Assembly (NCBI RefSeq): GCF_000019725.1
Contig: NC_010505.1
Span: forward strand, 744,001 to 808,000
From: Methylobacterium radiotolerans JCM 2831
GTDB taxonomy: Bacteria > Pseudomonadota > Alphaproteobacteria > Rhizobiales > Beijerinckiaceae
Direction of reading: 5' to 3'
DNA: 64,000 nucleotides
Below, one piece after another: positions 28,323 to 40,389 of this stretch. The position numbers were made by a program, and so were the translations under genes. Numbering within the stretch: the first letter of the stretch is position 1; each line of letters begins with the position of its first letter. The notes below the pieces were generated by a model. That model was given only the letters and a program-made list of their open reading frames with translations, had not been told where the DNA came from and did not search any database.

Positions 28323-28733
28323 ATGCGTCCCACAACGACCCGGATCTCTCTCCTCGCCGCCGCCACGCTCGCGGCCCTGCCGGCGCAGGCGCAGATCCGG
28401 AACGCCCCGTCGCCGCGGGCGCTGGAATTCGCCGCCTACATCTTCGCGGCCTCGAACGTCTGCGGCTACCGGATCGGCAGCGACCAGTTCGAGGCGTTGC
28501 TGGCGAAGCAGAACGTGCAGATCGGCGACGTCCAGCCGCGGGGACCGTTCGGCAACCGGGTGCAGACCATGTTCACGCTGATGTCGAACCAGATGGCGCA
28601 GAACCGCGACCAGGCCTGCCTCGCGGTGGCCGGCGAGTACGGACCCGAGGGCACGGTGGCCAAGAACGTGCTCCTGCCCGCGGGCCAGGAGCCGGCCGCG
28701 CCTGCGAAGCCCGCCGAGCCCGCCAAGCCGTGA
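28323..28733 (+). CDS. secreted hypothetical protein
   Basis: 136 residues from ATG 28323. Cleavable signal peptide (~1-23, ending PAQAQ), then a small domain with two Cys (SNVCGYRIG and QACLAVA) likely to form a disulfide, and an Ala/Pro/Lys-rich C-terminal tail (EPAAPAKPAEPAKP). Periplasmic or secreted. No family recognised; a longer start at 28239 would put a hydrophilic stretch before the signal. It converges with ung, whose stop is 28 bp away. Confidence 0.65.
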   Translation: MRPTTTRISLLAAATLAALPAQAQIRNAPSPRALEFAAYIFAASNVCGYRIGSDQFEALLAKQNVQIGDVQPRGPFGNRVQTMFTLMSNQMAQNRDQACLAVAGEYGPEGTVAKNVLLPAGQEPAAPAKPAEPAKP

Positions 28734-28761
28734 TCGGCCGCGCACCGGATCGGCGCCGGCC

Positions 28762-29451
28762 TCAGCCGAGGCGCCACTCGATCGGCCGACGCCCGTGCTC
28801 GGCGAGCCACCGGTTGGCCCGCCCGAACGGGTCGGAGCCCGGAAAATCCCGGGCGCGGTTGAGCGGCGAGGGGTGTCCGCTCTCGAACACGCCGTGGCGG
28901 GTCGCGTCGATCAGCGTGGCCCGGGCCCGCGCCTGGGCCCCCCAGAGCAGGAATACCGCGGGCTCGGGACGCGCCGACACGGCGCTCACCGCCTCGTCGG
29001 TCAGCGCGGCCCAGCCGTAACGCAGATGCGCCCCGGCCTTGCCGGCCTCGACGGTGAGCGCGCTGTTGAGCAGGAGCACGCCCTGCCGCGCCCAGGGCGT
29101 CAGGTCGCCGCCCGCGGCGCGGTCGGAGCCCGCCTCCGCCAGGATCACCTTCAGCGAGGCCGGCAGGCGACCGGAGCCCACGAACGAGAAGGCGAGGCCG
29201 TTGGCGTCGCCCGGGGTCGGGTACGGATCCTGGCCGAGGATCACGGCCCGCACGTCCTGCGGCGGGGTCTCTGTCAGGGCGCGGAAGATCCGGTCCGGCG
29301 CCGGCAGGACGCGGGCGCCCGCGGCGATTCGCGCATCGACCCGCGCCGCCACGGCGTCGGCCTCCCCGCCGGCGAAGAAGGGCAGGCTCAGCCAGGGCGA
29401 ACCCGAGGCGCGGAAGGCGGTGAGGGCGTCGGCGACGGGCGTGTCGGTCAT
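28762..29451 (-). CDS. ung: uracil-DNA glycosylase (family 1)
   Basis: 229 residues from ATG 29451. The water-activating loop is ILGQDPYPTPGDANGLAFS (catalytic Asp75), and the second active-site loop is GHPSPLN (His193). The WGAQARA segment and length fit family 1 Ung. Removes uracil from DNA, starting base-excision repair. The Pro in place of His after GQDPY is a variant seen in Alphaproteobacteria. Confidence 0.92.
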   Translation of the reverse strand: MTDTPVADALTAFRASGSPWLSLPFFAGGEADAVAARVDARIAAGARVLPAPDRIFRALTETPPQDVRAVILGQDPYPTPGDANGLAFSFVGSGRLPASLKVILAEAGSDRAAGGDLTPWARQGVLLLNSALTVEAGKAGAHLRYGWAALTDEAVSAVSARPEPAVFLLWGAQARARATLIDATRHGVFESGHPSPLNRARDFPGSDPFGRANRWLAEHGRRPIEWRLG

Positions 29452-29734
29452 GGTCTCTCGCGGTCGGGTTCCGCGGCCAGATAGGGGGCGGGGGAGCACC
29501 GTCACGGGCGCGGCGGTTGCGGCCGGGAGCCGCCCGTGTTTAGGGACTGGGGTCGAGCGTCCCGCCTATCGCGGTGCGACATGGCGCGTCCGGTCTTCGC
29601 CGGGCGGCTTCGCACCCTACATGGGGGCGCACCCGACGGGGTTTAAGCTCCGGCCAAGCTCGAGGCGTCCGCGCCGGCCGCCGGATATCGGAAACCAGAG
29701 GAAGGATCTCGGCGCGCGGCGCCGGAACGCTGCC

Positions 29735-30817
29735 ATGAACGAACGCGTCGAACCCGCCGCGCTGGCGAATGGCCGGCCCCTCGCACCGCTGCAGCCCGCG
29801 GCGAACGCCCTGCCGGCCGACCACCCGAAGGTGGCCTGGGGCCGCGTCGGCGTGCTCCTGATGAATCTCGGGACGCCCGAGGGCACGTCCTACTGGCCGA
29901 TGCGCCGGTACCTCAAGGAGTTCCTCTCGGACCGCCGCGTGATCGAGGTGCCGCGGCTGATCTGGTGGCCGCTGCTCAACCTGATCATCCTGACGAAGCG
30001 CCCCGGCCCGAAGGGCCGCGACTACGCCAGCGTCTGGAACAATGCGCTGAACGAGGGGCCGCTGAAGACGATCACCCGCGGCCAGTGCGAGCGCCTCCAG
30101 GCCGCGATGGGCGAGTCCGTGGTGGTCGACTGGGCGATGCGCTACGGCAAGCCCGAGGTCGCCGGCCGGATCCAGGCGCTGCTGGACCAGGGCTGCGACC
30201 GCATCCTGCTGGTGCCGCTCTACCCGCAATACGCCGCCGCGACCTCGGCCACGGCCTGCGACCAGGCCTTCCGGGCGCTGATGGACATGCGCTGGCAGCC
30301 GACGGTGCGCGTCTCGCCGCCCTATCACGACGACCCGGTCTACATCGCCGCCATGGCCGATTCGATCCGCGAGGGTCTGGCCAAGCTCGATTTCGAGCCG
30401 GAGGTGATCCTCACCTCGTTCCACGGGGTGCCGCGGAGCTACCTGCTCAAGGGCGATCCCTACCATTGCCAGTGCCACAAGACCGGGCGGCTGATCCGCG
30501 AGGCGCTGGGCCTGTCGCCGGAGAAGATGCGGGTGACCTTCCAGTCGCGCTTCGGCAACGAGGAGTGGCTGAAGCCCTACACCGACGAGACCGTGATGGA
30601 GCTCGCGAAGTCGGGCGTGAAGCGGATGGCGATCGTCGCCCCGGGCTTCACGGCCGATTGCCTGGAGACCCTTGAGGAACTCGACGGCGAGAATCGCCAC
30701 TACTTCGAGGAGAATGGCGGCGAGCGCTTCGCCTACATCCCGTGCCTGAACGACAGCGACCTCGGCATGCGGGTGATCGAGCACGTGGTGCGCCGCGAGC
30801 TGCAGGGCTGGATCTGA
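29735..30817 (+). CDS. hemH: ferrochelatase
   Basis: 360 residues from ATG 29735. Opens GVLLMNLGTPEG, the ferrochelatase start. The metal-inserting His is in LTSFHGVPRSY, followed by the DPYHCQCHKTGRLI stretch, and the acidic metal channel is in GFTADCLETLEELDGEN. Inserts Fe2+ into protoporphyrin IX, the last step of haem synthesis; peripheral to the inner membrane. The N-terminal ~35 residues are a variable extension. Monocistronic by its spacing. Confidence 0.95.
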   Translation: MNERVEPAALANGRPLAPLQPAANALPADHPKVAWGRVGVLLMNLGTPEGTSYWPMRRYLKEFLSDRRVIEVPRLIWWPLLNLIILTKRPGPKGRDYASVWNNALNEGPLKTITRGQCERLQAAMGESVVVDWAMRYGKPEVAGRIQALLDQGCDRILLVPLYPQYAAATSATACDQAFRALMDMRWQPTVRVSPPYHDDPVYIAAMADSIREGLAKLDFEPEVILTSFHGVPRSYLLKGDPYHCQCHKTGRLIREALGLSPEKMRVTFQSRFGNEEWLKPYTDETVMELAKSGVKRMAIVAPGFTADCLETLEELDGENRHYFEENGGERFAYIPCLNDSDLGMRVIEHVVRRELQGWI

Positions 30818-30910
30818 GATCCCGGCCGGGATGCCGCTTGCGGCGCGGCCCGGCCCGCCTATTCTTCTCCCACGCTGAGCGGGCCCAGAGGTTCGGCGCG
30901 GGAGGATCAC

Positions 30911-31069
30911 ATGGCGTTCTTCATCGGCATCGCGTGTCCGTGGCTGCTGATCGCGGTGCTCGACAGGATCGCCGAGGGGCGCCGCAGCGCCGAACTCTCG
31001 GCCCTCGGGATCACGCCCCAGCCGGCCCCGGCGCAGTCCAGCTACCTCGTCCCGGACCGGCCGTACTGA
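30911..31069 (+). CDS. small membrane protein, hypothetical
   Basis: 52 residues with GGAGG six nt upstream of the ATG. One N-terminal hydrophobic helix (AFFIGIACPWLLIAVL, ~2-17) followed by a charged turn (DRIAEGRR) and a Pro-rich tail (GITPQPAPAQ). It could be a membrane-anchored microprotein. No homology recognised. The strong ribosome-binding site and in-frame stop before a hairpin terminator support translation. Confidence 0.5.
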   Translation: MAFFIGIACPWLLIAVLDRIAEGRRSAELSALGITPQPAPAQSSYLVPDRPY

Positions 31070-31075
31070 CGACGG

Positions 31076-31098
31076 GGCGCGGCCCCGGGGGCCGCGCC
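31076..31098. terminator. hairpin between convergent genes
   Basis: A perfect 9-bp GC stem (31076-31084 with 31090-31098) with a 5-nt loop, between the 52-residue ORF stop (31069) and the parvulin stop (31115). It has no T run on either strand, so it may be a pause/stabiliser or a weak bidirectional terminator. Confidence 0.45.
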
Positions 31099-31114
31099 GG
31101 TCGGGCGCCGAGCG

Positions 31115-32050
31115 CTACTTCTTCGGTTCGGGCGCAGTCTGCGCGGCCGGCGGCGCGTCGGCGCGCTCGATCTTGGCCTCCGAGCGGAGCTTCAGGATCA
31201 TGTCCTGCTGCGCCTTGCGGATCAGGTGCTGGTCGATCTGCTCCTTGAGCTCGTCGAAGGTCGGCTGCGGCTTGGTCCGCTTCTCCTCGACCTTGATCAC
31301 GTGCCAGCCGAACTGGGTCTTGATCGGGTCGGAGACCTGGCCGGCCTTCATCGCGAAGGCGGCGTTGGCGAAGTCGGGCACCATCCGCTCCTTGGTGAAC
31401 CAGCCGAGATCGCCGCCCTCGGCCTTCGAGCCCGGGTCCTTCGACGCCTCGGCGGCGACCTTGGCGAAATCCTCGCCGCCCTTGATGCGCGCGGCGATCT
31501 TCTTGGCCTCGGCCTCGTTGTCCACCAGGATGTGGCGCGCGTGCACCTCCTCCTCGGGCTTCATCAGCTTGACGGTCTGGTCGTAGATCGCGTGCTCCGC
31601 CTCGGGCGTGACCGCGCGCTTGGCCTCCTGCTCCAGGTAGTCGTCGAGCAGGAGCTTGTCGCGGAAATAGGCGAGCTTGCGCTTGAACTCCGGCGTGTCG
31701 CCGATCTTGGCGGCCTCGGCGGCCTGCGCACCGACGCGGAGGTCGACCATGTAGTCGACGAGCAGGTTCTTCTTCTGCGCCTCGTCGACGCCGGGCAGCG
31801 ACAGGGCCGGGTCATCGGCCGCGATGGCGAGGTCGCCCTGGGTGATCGGCTTGCCATTGACGCTCGCCACGACCGCGTCCGCGCTCGGCGCGGCAGCCGG
31901 CGTCGCGGCGGCCGGCGTCGCGGCGGGGGCCGCCGGCGTGTTGGCGGCCGGCGTCGGGGCCTTCTGGGGTGCCTGGGCCAGCGCCAGTCCCGGCATCGCG
32001 ATCATGACGGCGAGCGCGCTGACGCGCCGGAGAAGGGCGGTGTTCGGCAT
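31115..32050 (-). CDS. periplasmic peptidyl-prolyl isomerase (parvulin/PrsA type)
   Basis: 311 residues. Signal peptide (~1-26), then an Ala/Pro-rich linker, a SurA-N-like helical region, and a parvulin PPIase domain. The domain contains HARHILVDNEAEAKKIAARI, GGDLGWFTKERMVPDFANAA, QFGWHVIKV and an extended C-terminal helix. Catalyses cis-trans isomerisation of prolyl bonds and helps fold exported proteins. Divergent from secA; adjacency of a periplasmic foldase and the Sec motor makes biological sense, but no shared operon is possible given orientation. Confidence 0.9.
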   Translation of the reverse strand: MPNTALLRRVSALAVMIAMPGLALAQAPQKAPTPAANTPAAPAATPAAATPAAAPSADAVVASVNGKPITQGDLAIAADDPALSLPGVDEAQKKNLLVDYMVDLRVGAQAAEAAKIGDTPEFKRKLAYFRDKLLLDDYLEQEAKRAVTPEAEHAIYDQTVKLMKPEEEVHARHILVDNEAEAKKIAARIKGGEDFAKVAAEASKDPGSKAEGGDLGWFTKERMVPDFANAAFAMKAGQVSDPIKTQFGWHVIKVEEKRTKPQPTFDELKEQIDQHLIRKAQQDMILKLRSEAKIERADAPPAAQTAPEPKK

Positions 32051-32311
32051 ACGGGCGAAGTCCTCGGCTCACGTCTCGGCGTCGCGCCGGATCGGCCGGG
32101 CGTCGCGCCGCGGCACAGGTGGCCCGCGTCGGGCGAGAAGGCAAGCGCGGCCATTTCACCGGTGCCGGAACCGTGACCGTACCGGCATGCGTTGAGGGCT
32201 GCCCCTTCCAGGTGCGCCGGGCGATGTTTACCTCTATAAGCCCGGCCAACTCCGTCCAGGCCGGCCCGCCACGCTCACCCGTGGGCGGGCTCGCGCGTCC
32301 GCAGGTCCACG

Positions 32312-35203
<2,892 letters not shown>

Positions 35204-35222
35204 GGCGGGGATCGCGGCGGGG

Positions 35223-35894
35223 ATGACCGCGCGGGCGCTGTTCATCGCCGGGGCCGGCACCGAGATCGGCAAGACCTACGTCACCGCCGCCCTGACCCGC
35301 AGCCTGCGGGCGCAGGGTCGGGCGGTCCGGACGGTGAAGCCGCTCGCGAGCGGTGTCCCGCCGCTGAGCGATCCCGGCTTCATCGAGAGCGACACCGCCC
35401 GGCTGCTGCACGCGCAGGGCCTCGCCCTGGACGAGGAGGCCGTGGAGGCCTGCTCGCCCTGGCGGTTCTCGGCACCGCTCTCGCCCGATCAGGCCGCCGT
35501 GCTGGAGGGGCGATCCCTGGACCTGGCCGACCTCGTCGGCTGGTGCCGGGATGAGATCGCCCGCACGGAGGGCACCCTGCTGATCGAGGGCGTCGGCGGC
35601 CTCATGAGCCCGGTCACCGGGGCCGCCACCGGCCTCGACTGGCTCCGGGCCCTCGGCCTCCCGGCGCTGCTCGTGTCCGGGAGCTATCTCGGGGCGATCA
35701 GCCACGCGCTCACCGCCTGCGAGACCCTGCGCTTCCACGGCGTGGCGCTGCGCGCCGTGGTGGTCAGCGAGAGCCCGGACGCGCCGGCGCCCGCCGCGAC
35801 CGTGGCCGCCGCCATCGCCCGGCACGCCGGGGCGCCCGTCGCCTGCCTGCGTCGCGGCGAGGCCTGCCCGGATGACCTGGCCGCCCTGATCTGA
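35223..35894 (+). CDS. bioD: dethiobiotin synthetase
   Basis: 223 residues from ATG 35223; an overlapping earlier start at 35097 would lie inside secA. P-loop GAGTEIGKTYV, a VKPLASG segment and LLIEGVGGLMSP are the BioD marks. Converts 7,8-diaminopelargonate plus CO2 to dethiobiotin in an ATP-dependent step. It follows secA by 19 bp, so the two are probably co-transcribed; no other bio gene is in the window. Followed by a GC hairpin at 35903-35924. Confidence 0.9.
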   Translation: MTARALFIAGAGTEIGKTYVTAALTRSLRAQGRAVRTVKPLASGVPPLSDPGFIESDTARLLHAQGLALDEEAVEACSPWRFSAPLSPDQAAVLEGRSLDLADLVGWCRDEIARTEGTLLIEGVGGLMSPVTGAATGLDWLRALGLPALLVSGSYLGAISHALTACETLRFHGVALRAVVVSESPDAPAPAATVAAAIARHAGAPVACLRRGEACPDDLAALI

Positions 35895-35902
35895 TGGCCT
35901 GC

Positions 35903-35924
35903 CGCGCCGTCGCTGGACGGCGCG
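35903..35924 (+). terminator. hairpin after bioD
   Basis: A 9-bp perfect stem (35903-35911 with 35916-35924, CGCGCCGTC/GACGGCGCG) with a 4-nt GCTG loop, 8 bp after the bioD stop. There is no good T run; it is followed by CCGCTGCCCC. Probable terminator or pause. Confidence 0.5.
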
Positions 35925-36008
35925 ACCGCTGCCCCTAGCTTTACCGCTGCGGCGTCGAACCCGGCGCTCGAATCGTCTCGGCCGGGTGATGCCCTAGGGA
36001 GCCCTGCG

Positions 36009-37952
36009 GTGAGTCAGACCCTTGCGCCGGCGGCGAGTCCCCGATCCGATACGGGCGCGGTCGACGCGGAGACGGCGCGCGACAGGCTCCGGCCGGCCCT
36101 CGTTTTCGGCGCGCTGGGCGTCGTGTACGGCGACATCGGCACGAGCCCGCTCTACGCGTTCAAGGAGGCGGTGAAGGCGGCGACCGCGGGCGGCGCCTCG
36201 GTGCCGGCAGCCGCCACGGGCGCGGTGTCGCTGATCCTGTGGGCGCTGATCCTGATCGTGTCGCTGAAATACGCGGTGCTGATCCTGCGGGCCGACAACC
36301 GCGGCGAGGGCGGCATCGTCGCCATGCTGGCGCTGCTCGGCGCCCGTCAGGCCCGGCCGGGCACGTGGAAGGCGCTGCTCCTGGTGGTCGGGCTGGTGGG
36401 CGCGGCCCTGCTCTACGGTGACGGCGCGATCACGCCGGCGATCTCGGTCCTGTCGGCGATCGAGGGGCTGAAGGTCGACGCGCCGTCACTCGGCCCGTAC
36501 GTCGTGCCGATCACCCTGGTGATCCTGGTCGGGCTGTTCCTCGTCCAGCACAAGGGCGTGGCCGCCATCGGCCGGGTCTTCGGACCCGTCATGCTCGTCT
36601 GGTTCGCCGTCCTGGGGCTCCTCGGGATCTCCGGCATCGTCGCCGAGCCCGGGATCCTCGCGGCGGCCAACCCGTTCCGGGCCGTCGATTTCATGCTCCA
36701 CGCCGGCTGGCACGTCAGCTTCGCGATGCTGGGCGCGGCGTTCCTGGCGGTGACCGGGGGCGAGGCGATGTACGCCGATCTCGGCCATTTCGGTGCCCTG
36801 CCGATCCGCGTCGCCTGGTTCGTGCTGGTCCTGCCCGCGCTGGTGCTCAACTATTTCGGCCAGGGCGCCCTGCTGATCGCCGCGCCCGACGCCCTGGAGA
36901 ACCCGTTCTTCCGCCTCAGCCCCGACTGGGGCCATCTGCCCCTCGTCGCGCTCGCCACGATGGCGACCATCATCGCCTCGCAGGCGATCATCTCGGGCGT
37001 TTTCTCCCTGACACAGCAATCGGTCCAGCTCGGCTTCCTGCCGGCCATGCGCATCGTCCAGACGGCGCACGACGAGCGCGGGCAGATCTACGTGCCGGCG
37101 GTGAACTGGCTGCTCGCCGCGGCGACGCTGACGGCCGTGGTGGTGTTCGGCTCCTCCGACGCGCTCGCCGGCGCCTACGGTATCGCGGTCTCGATGCTGA
37201 TGGGCATCACGACGCTGCTCGCCGCGCTGATCGCGCTCCGCTGGGGCTATAACCCGCTCCTGGTCTTCGCGGTCAACGGCTTCTTCCTCGGCATCGACCT
37301 CGTGTTCTTCGCCGCCAACAGCGTGAAGATCCTGGAAGGCGGGTGGTTTCCCCTGGTGCTCGCCGGTCTCGTCGCCGCGATGATGCTGACCTGGAAGAAG
37401 GGGAACGAGCTGGTCGAGGAGGCGAGGGCCGCGCTGCGCCTGCCGGAGGACGTCTTCCTCGGCGGTCTCCAGCACCGCGACCTGCTGCGGCTGCCGGGCA
37501 CGGCGGCGTTCCTCTCGGCGGCCGAGCACGGCATCCCGCTGCATCTCTCGCGCTTCGTGGAGCGCAACCACGCCCTTATGGAGCGCATCCTGATCATCAC
37601 GGCGCTCTACGAGGAGACGCCCACCGTCCCGCGGGACCGACGCGCCCACGTGACGATCCTGGCGCCGGATTTCTACAGGGTGATCCTGCGCTACGGCTTC
37701 ATGGAGGAGGCCTCGATCCCCGAGGGGCTGGCCTGCGCGGTCGAATCGCGCCACCTGCCGCCGCACGTCCTCGACGACATGACCGTCTTCGTCGGGCACG
37801 AGACGATCATTCCGCGACGGGACAAGCGGGGCATGGCGCCCTGGCGGGAGAACCTGTTCGCCTTCATGCAGCGCAACGCCGAGCGCACCGGCGCCTTCTT
37901 CGGCGTGCCGACCCGGCAGGTCGTCGAGGTCGGGACCGAGATCGAGATCTAG
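36009..37952 (+). CDS. kup: low-affinity potassium uptake transporter Kup
   Basis: 647 residues from a GTG at 36009. Family start signature GVVYGDIGTSPLYAFKEA, about 12 membrane helices, and a C-terminal ~130-residue cytoplasmic domain with LSRFVERNHALMERILIITA. Length matches Kup/HAK/KT-type K+:H+ symporters. Constitutive, low-affinity K+ uptake. No regulatory RNA is visible in the 114-bp upstream spacer. Confidence 0.95.
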   Translation: MSQTLAPAASPRSDTGAVDAETARDRLRPALVFGALGVVYGDIGTSPLYAFKEAVKAATAGGASVPAAATGAVSLILWALILIVSLKYAVLILRADNRGEGGIVAMLALLGARQARPGTWKALLLVVGLVGAALLYGDGAITPAISVLSAIEGLKVDAPSLGPYVVPITLVILVGLFLVQHKGVAAIGRVFGPVMLVWFAVLGLLGISGIVAEPGILAAANPFRAVDFMLHAGWHVSFAMLGAAFLAVTGGEAMYADLGHFGALPIRVAWFVLVLPALVLNYFGQGALLIAAPDALENPFFRLSPDWGHLPLVALATMATIIASQAIISGVFSLTQQSVQLGFLPAMRIVQTAHDERGQIYVPAVNWLLAAATLTAVVVFGSSDALAGAYGIAVSMLMGITTLLAALIALRWGYNPLLVFAVNGFFLGIDLVFFAANSVKILEGGWFPLVLAGLVAAMMLTWKKGNELVEEARAALRLPEDVFLGGLQHRDLLRLPGTAAFLSAAEHGIPLHLSRFVERNHALMERILIITALYEETPTVPRDRRAHVTILAPDFYRVILRYGFMEEASIPEGLACAVESRHLPPHVLDDMTVFVGHETIIPRRDKRGMAPWRENLFAFMQRNAERTGAFFGVPTRQVVEVGTEIEI

Positions 37953-38259
37953 ACCTCCGCCGCAGACATTCCCGCCGCCCGGCAAGTCACCGCCGCGGCG
38001 CGGTCGAGAACAGGCCGAGTGGTGCCGAGAGATCGGAGCGCCGGCTCAGCCGCGATATGCCTCGATCAGCGCCCGGCGATTGGCGACGCCGCGGCCGGTG
38101 ACGTCGCGCCGGTCCGGACCTGTTTCCGGCACGGACGCGCCGACGCACGAAAACTTGAGGCCGCTCTGCCGCGCCGCCGGGAACCGGAGCCTTCCGCCAT
38201 CGTTCCGCCCCGACGCAGGCGTCGCGCCCCCGGGCTGCGCGCCGGATTGGAGAGACAGC
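37953..38259. other. intergenic region upstream of the CsbD-like gene
   Basis: 307 bp between kup and the CsbD-like gene. It holds the EcfG-type promoter at 38180-38204 and otherwise no gene or repeat that I can support. Confidence 0.6.
38180..38204 (+). promoter_or_regulatory. EcfG-type general stress promoter of the CsbD-like gene
   Basis: GGAAC at 38180-38184, exactly 16 nt, then CGTT at 38201-38204: a full match to the alphaproteobacterial EcfG (SigT/RpoE2) consensus GGAAC-N16/17-CGTT. The ATG is 56 nt downstream, giving a short leader. Stress-associated CsbD-like genes are common members of this regulon. By chance such a string is expected about once per window, so context carries most of the weight. 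Confidence 0.6.
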
Positions 38260-38664
38260 ATGAACAGGGATCATCTCGAGGGCGGCGTCCGCCATCTGCG
38301 CGGCCGGATCAAGACGGCTGCGGGCGCGGTCCGCGGCCGGGCCGCCGACCAGCTCGACGGCGCCTACGATCAGGCCGCCGGCGCCGCCCAGTACGCCTAC
38401 GGCGAGGCCCGGGACACGGTCCGCGACCTGCGCCACGGCGGCGAGCACCTCATCGAGGAGGGCCGCACCCGGTTCCGCGACGTCAGCGAGCGCGGGCACG
38501 CCCTGGCGGACGAGGCGCTCGAGCGCGGCCAGCACTACCGCGCGCAGGCCGTGCGCCACGGCCGCACCCTCGCGGCGCGCGCGGACGAGAACCGCGGCAC
38601 GACCCTCGCCCTGGTGGCCGCCGTCGCGTTCGGCCTCGGGTGGCTGGCGCGGCCGGCCCGCTGA
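38260..38664 (+). CDS. CsbD-like stress protein with C-terminal membrane anchor
   Basis: 134 residues from ATG 38260. N-terminal CsbD-like stretch (~5-35, HLEGGVRHLRGRIKTAAGAV), then a long amphipathic, charged helical region (~40-110), then a C-terminal hydrophobic helix (TLALVAAVAFGLGWLA, ~115-130). Resembles small stress-induced membrane proteins of the CsbD/YqjD/ElaB type. Function unknown; membrane or ribosome association is speculative. Preceded by an EcfG-type promoter. Confidence 0.7.
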   Translation: MNRDHLEGGVRHLRGRIKTAAGAVRGRAADQLDGAYDQAAGAAQYAYGEARDTVRDLRHGGEHLIEEGRTRFRDVSERGHALADEALERGQHYRAQAVRHGRTLAARADENRGTTLALVAAVAFGLGWLARPAR

Positions 38665-38729
38665 GCGGCGGACGGGACCTGATCCGGAGCGGGGCGGGCG
38701 TTCGCGCGGCCGCCCCGCCGAACAGAACG

Positions 38730-38747
38730 CATAAAGACATCTTTATG
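38730..38747. promoter_or_regulatory. palindromic candidate operator upstream of ahcY
   Basis: CATAAAGA-CA-TCTTTATG, a perfect 8-bp inverted repeat with a 2-nt spacer, 75 bp before the ahcY ATG. It is strikingly AT-rich in a ~70 % GC setting. SAH-responsive ArsR-family regulators (SahR type) are known to control ahcY in several Proteobacteria through palindromic operators; assignment to that regulator is inference. Confidence 0.55.
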
Positions 38748-38821
38748 TCTTGATTGCTTCGTAGGCCGCGCGGTGGTAGGGGTTGCCCCGACCCGCAACG
38801 CGAACACGGAGCCATCGACTC

Positions 38822-40222
38822 ATGGCCAAGGATTACATCGTCAAGGATATCGGGCTGGCCGATTACGGCCGGAAGGAGATCTCGATCGCCGAGACGGAGA
38901 TGCCGGGCCTGATGGCGGTCCGCGAGGAGTACGGCGCCGCGCAGCCCCTGAAGGGCGCGAAGATCGCCGGCTCGCTGCACATGACGATCCAGACCGCCGT
39001 GCTGATCGAGACCCTGAAGGCGCTCGGCGCCGACATCCGCTGGGTCTCCTGCAACATCTACTCGACCCAGGACCACGCCGCCGCCGCCATCGCGGCCGCC
39101 GGCATCCCGGTCTTCGCCGTGAAGGGCGAGACCCTGGAGGAGTACTGGGACTACACCTCGCGCCTGTTCGACTGGCACGACGGCGGCATGCCGAACATGA
39201 TCCTCGACGACGGCGGCGACGCGACCATGTTCGTCCATCTCGGCCTGCGCGCCGAGAACGGCGACACCGCGTTCCTCGACAAGCCGGCGAGCGAGGAGGA
39301 GGAGGTCTTCTTCGCGCTCCTCAAGCGCAAGCTCGCCGAGAAGCCGAAGGGCTGGTTCGCGGGCCTCGCGGACAGCATCAAGGGCGTCTCCGAGGAGACG
39401 ACCACGGGCGTCCACCGCCTCTACGTGCTGGCCAAGGAGGGCAAGCTGCTCTTCCCGGCGATCAACGTGAACGACTCGGTCACCAAGTCGAAGTTCGACA
39501 ACCTGTACGGCTGCAAGGAGTCGCTGGTCGACGGCATCCGCCGCGGCACCGACGTGATGATGGCCGGCAAGGTCGCGATGGTCGCGGGCTTCGGCGACGT
39601 GGGCAAGGGCTCGGCCGCGTCCCTGCGCAACGCCGGCTGCCGCGTGCTCGTGTCGGAGATCGACCCGATCTGCGCGCTCCAGGCCGCCATGGAGGGCTAC
39701 GAGGTCGTGACCATGGAGGATGCCGCGCCGCGCGCCGACATCTTCGTCACCGCCACGGGCAACAAGGACATCATCACCATCGACCACATGCGGGCGATGA
39801 AGGACCGGGCGATCGTCTGCAACATCGGCCACTTCGACAACGAGATTCAGGTCGCCGGCCTGAAGAACCTCAAGTGGTCGAACATCAAGCCGCAGGTGGA
39901 CGAGATCACCTTCGCGGACGGCCACCGGATCATCCTCCTGTCGGAGGGCCGCCTGGTGAACCTCGGCAACGCCACCGGTCACCCGTCCTTCGTGATGTCG
40001 GCCTCGTTCACCAACCAGACGCTGGCCCAGATCGAGCTGTGGTCCAACCCGGGCAAGTACCAGAAGCAGGTCTACACCCTGCCGAAGACGCTCGACGAGA
40101 AGGTCGCGGCCCTGCACCTGGAGAAGATCGGCGTGAAGCTCTCGAAGCTCCGCCCCGATCAGGCCGCCTATATCGGCGTCTCCGAGAGCGGTCCGTTCAA
40201 GCCCGAGCACTACCGCTACTGA
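38822..40222 (+). CDS. ahcY: adenosylhomocysteinase
   Basis: 466 residues from ATG 38822. Substrate-domain segments include [13 protein letters not shown] and [17 protein letters not shown]; the NAD-binding motif is GFGDVGKG (256-263). The C-terminal YxPK-like tail ends FKPEHYRY, as in all full-length enzymes. Hydrolyses S-adenosylhomocysteine to adenosine and homocysteine, relieving inhibition of methyltransferases. Downstream is a strong hairpin terminator and then divL. Confidence 0.97.
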   Translation: MAKDYIVKDIGLADYGRKEISIAETEMPGLMAVREEYGAAQPLKGAKIAGSLHMTIQTAVLIETLKALGADIRWVSCNIYSTQDHAAAAIAAAGIPVFAVKGETLEEYWDYTSRLFDWHDGGMPNMILDDGGDATMFVHLGLRAENGDTAFLDKPASEEEEVFFALLKRKLAEKPKGWFAGLADSIKGVSEETTTGVHRLYVLAKEGKLLFPAINVNDSVTKSKFDNLYGCKESLVDGIRRGTDVMMAGKVAMVAGFGDVGKGSAASLRNAGCRVLVSEIDPICALQAAMEGYEVVTMEDAAPRADIFVTATGNKDIITIDHMRAMKDRAIVCNIGHFDNEIQVAGLKNLKWSNIKPQVDEITFADGHRIILLSEGRLVNLGNATGHPSFVMSASFTNQTLAQIELWSNPGKYQKQVYTLPKTLDEKVAALHLEKIGVKLSKLRPDQAAYIGVSESGPFKPEHYRY

Positions 40223-40312
40223 GCCCGCATCGCCGGTGAAGCGGACGGCCTCGTTTCGGGGCCGACACCGCGCCGCCGCGATCCGGCGACGTGGCCCGTT
40301 GGAGAGATTTGG

Positions 40313-40345
40313 AGGCCCGGCGCGCTGCGCCGGGCCTTCTCGTTT
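40313..40345 (+). terminator. terminator of ahcY
   Basis: A perfect 10-bp stem (40313-40322 with 40328-40337, AGGCCCGGCG/CGCCGGGCCT) and a 5-nt loop, followed by TCTCGTTTGT. It sits ~90 bp after the ahcY stop. Confidence 0.7.
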
Positions 40346-40389
40346 GTCAAGCGCCGACGGCCGAATCGAACTGTGTCTTCTGTGTGTCG

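Noticed and set aside
38665..38821. SAH or SAM riboswitch before ahcY
   Set aside because: I could not fold a riboswitch-like structure; the obvious element is a short DNA palindrome.
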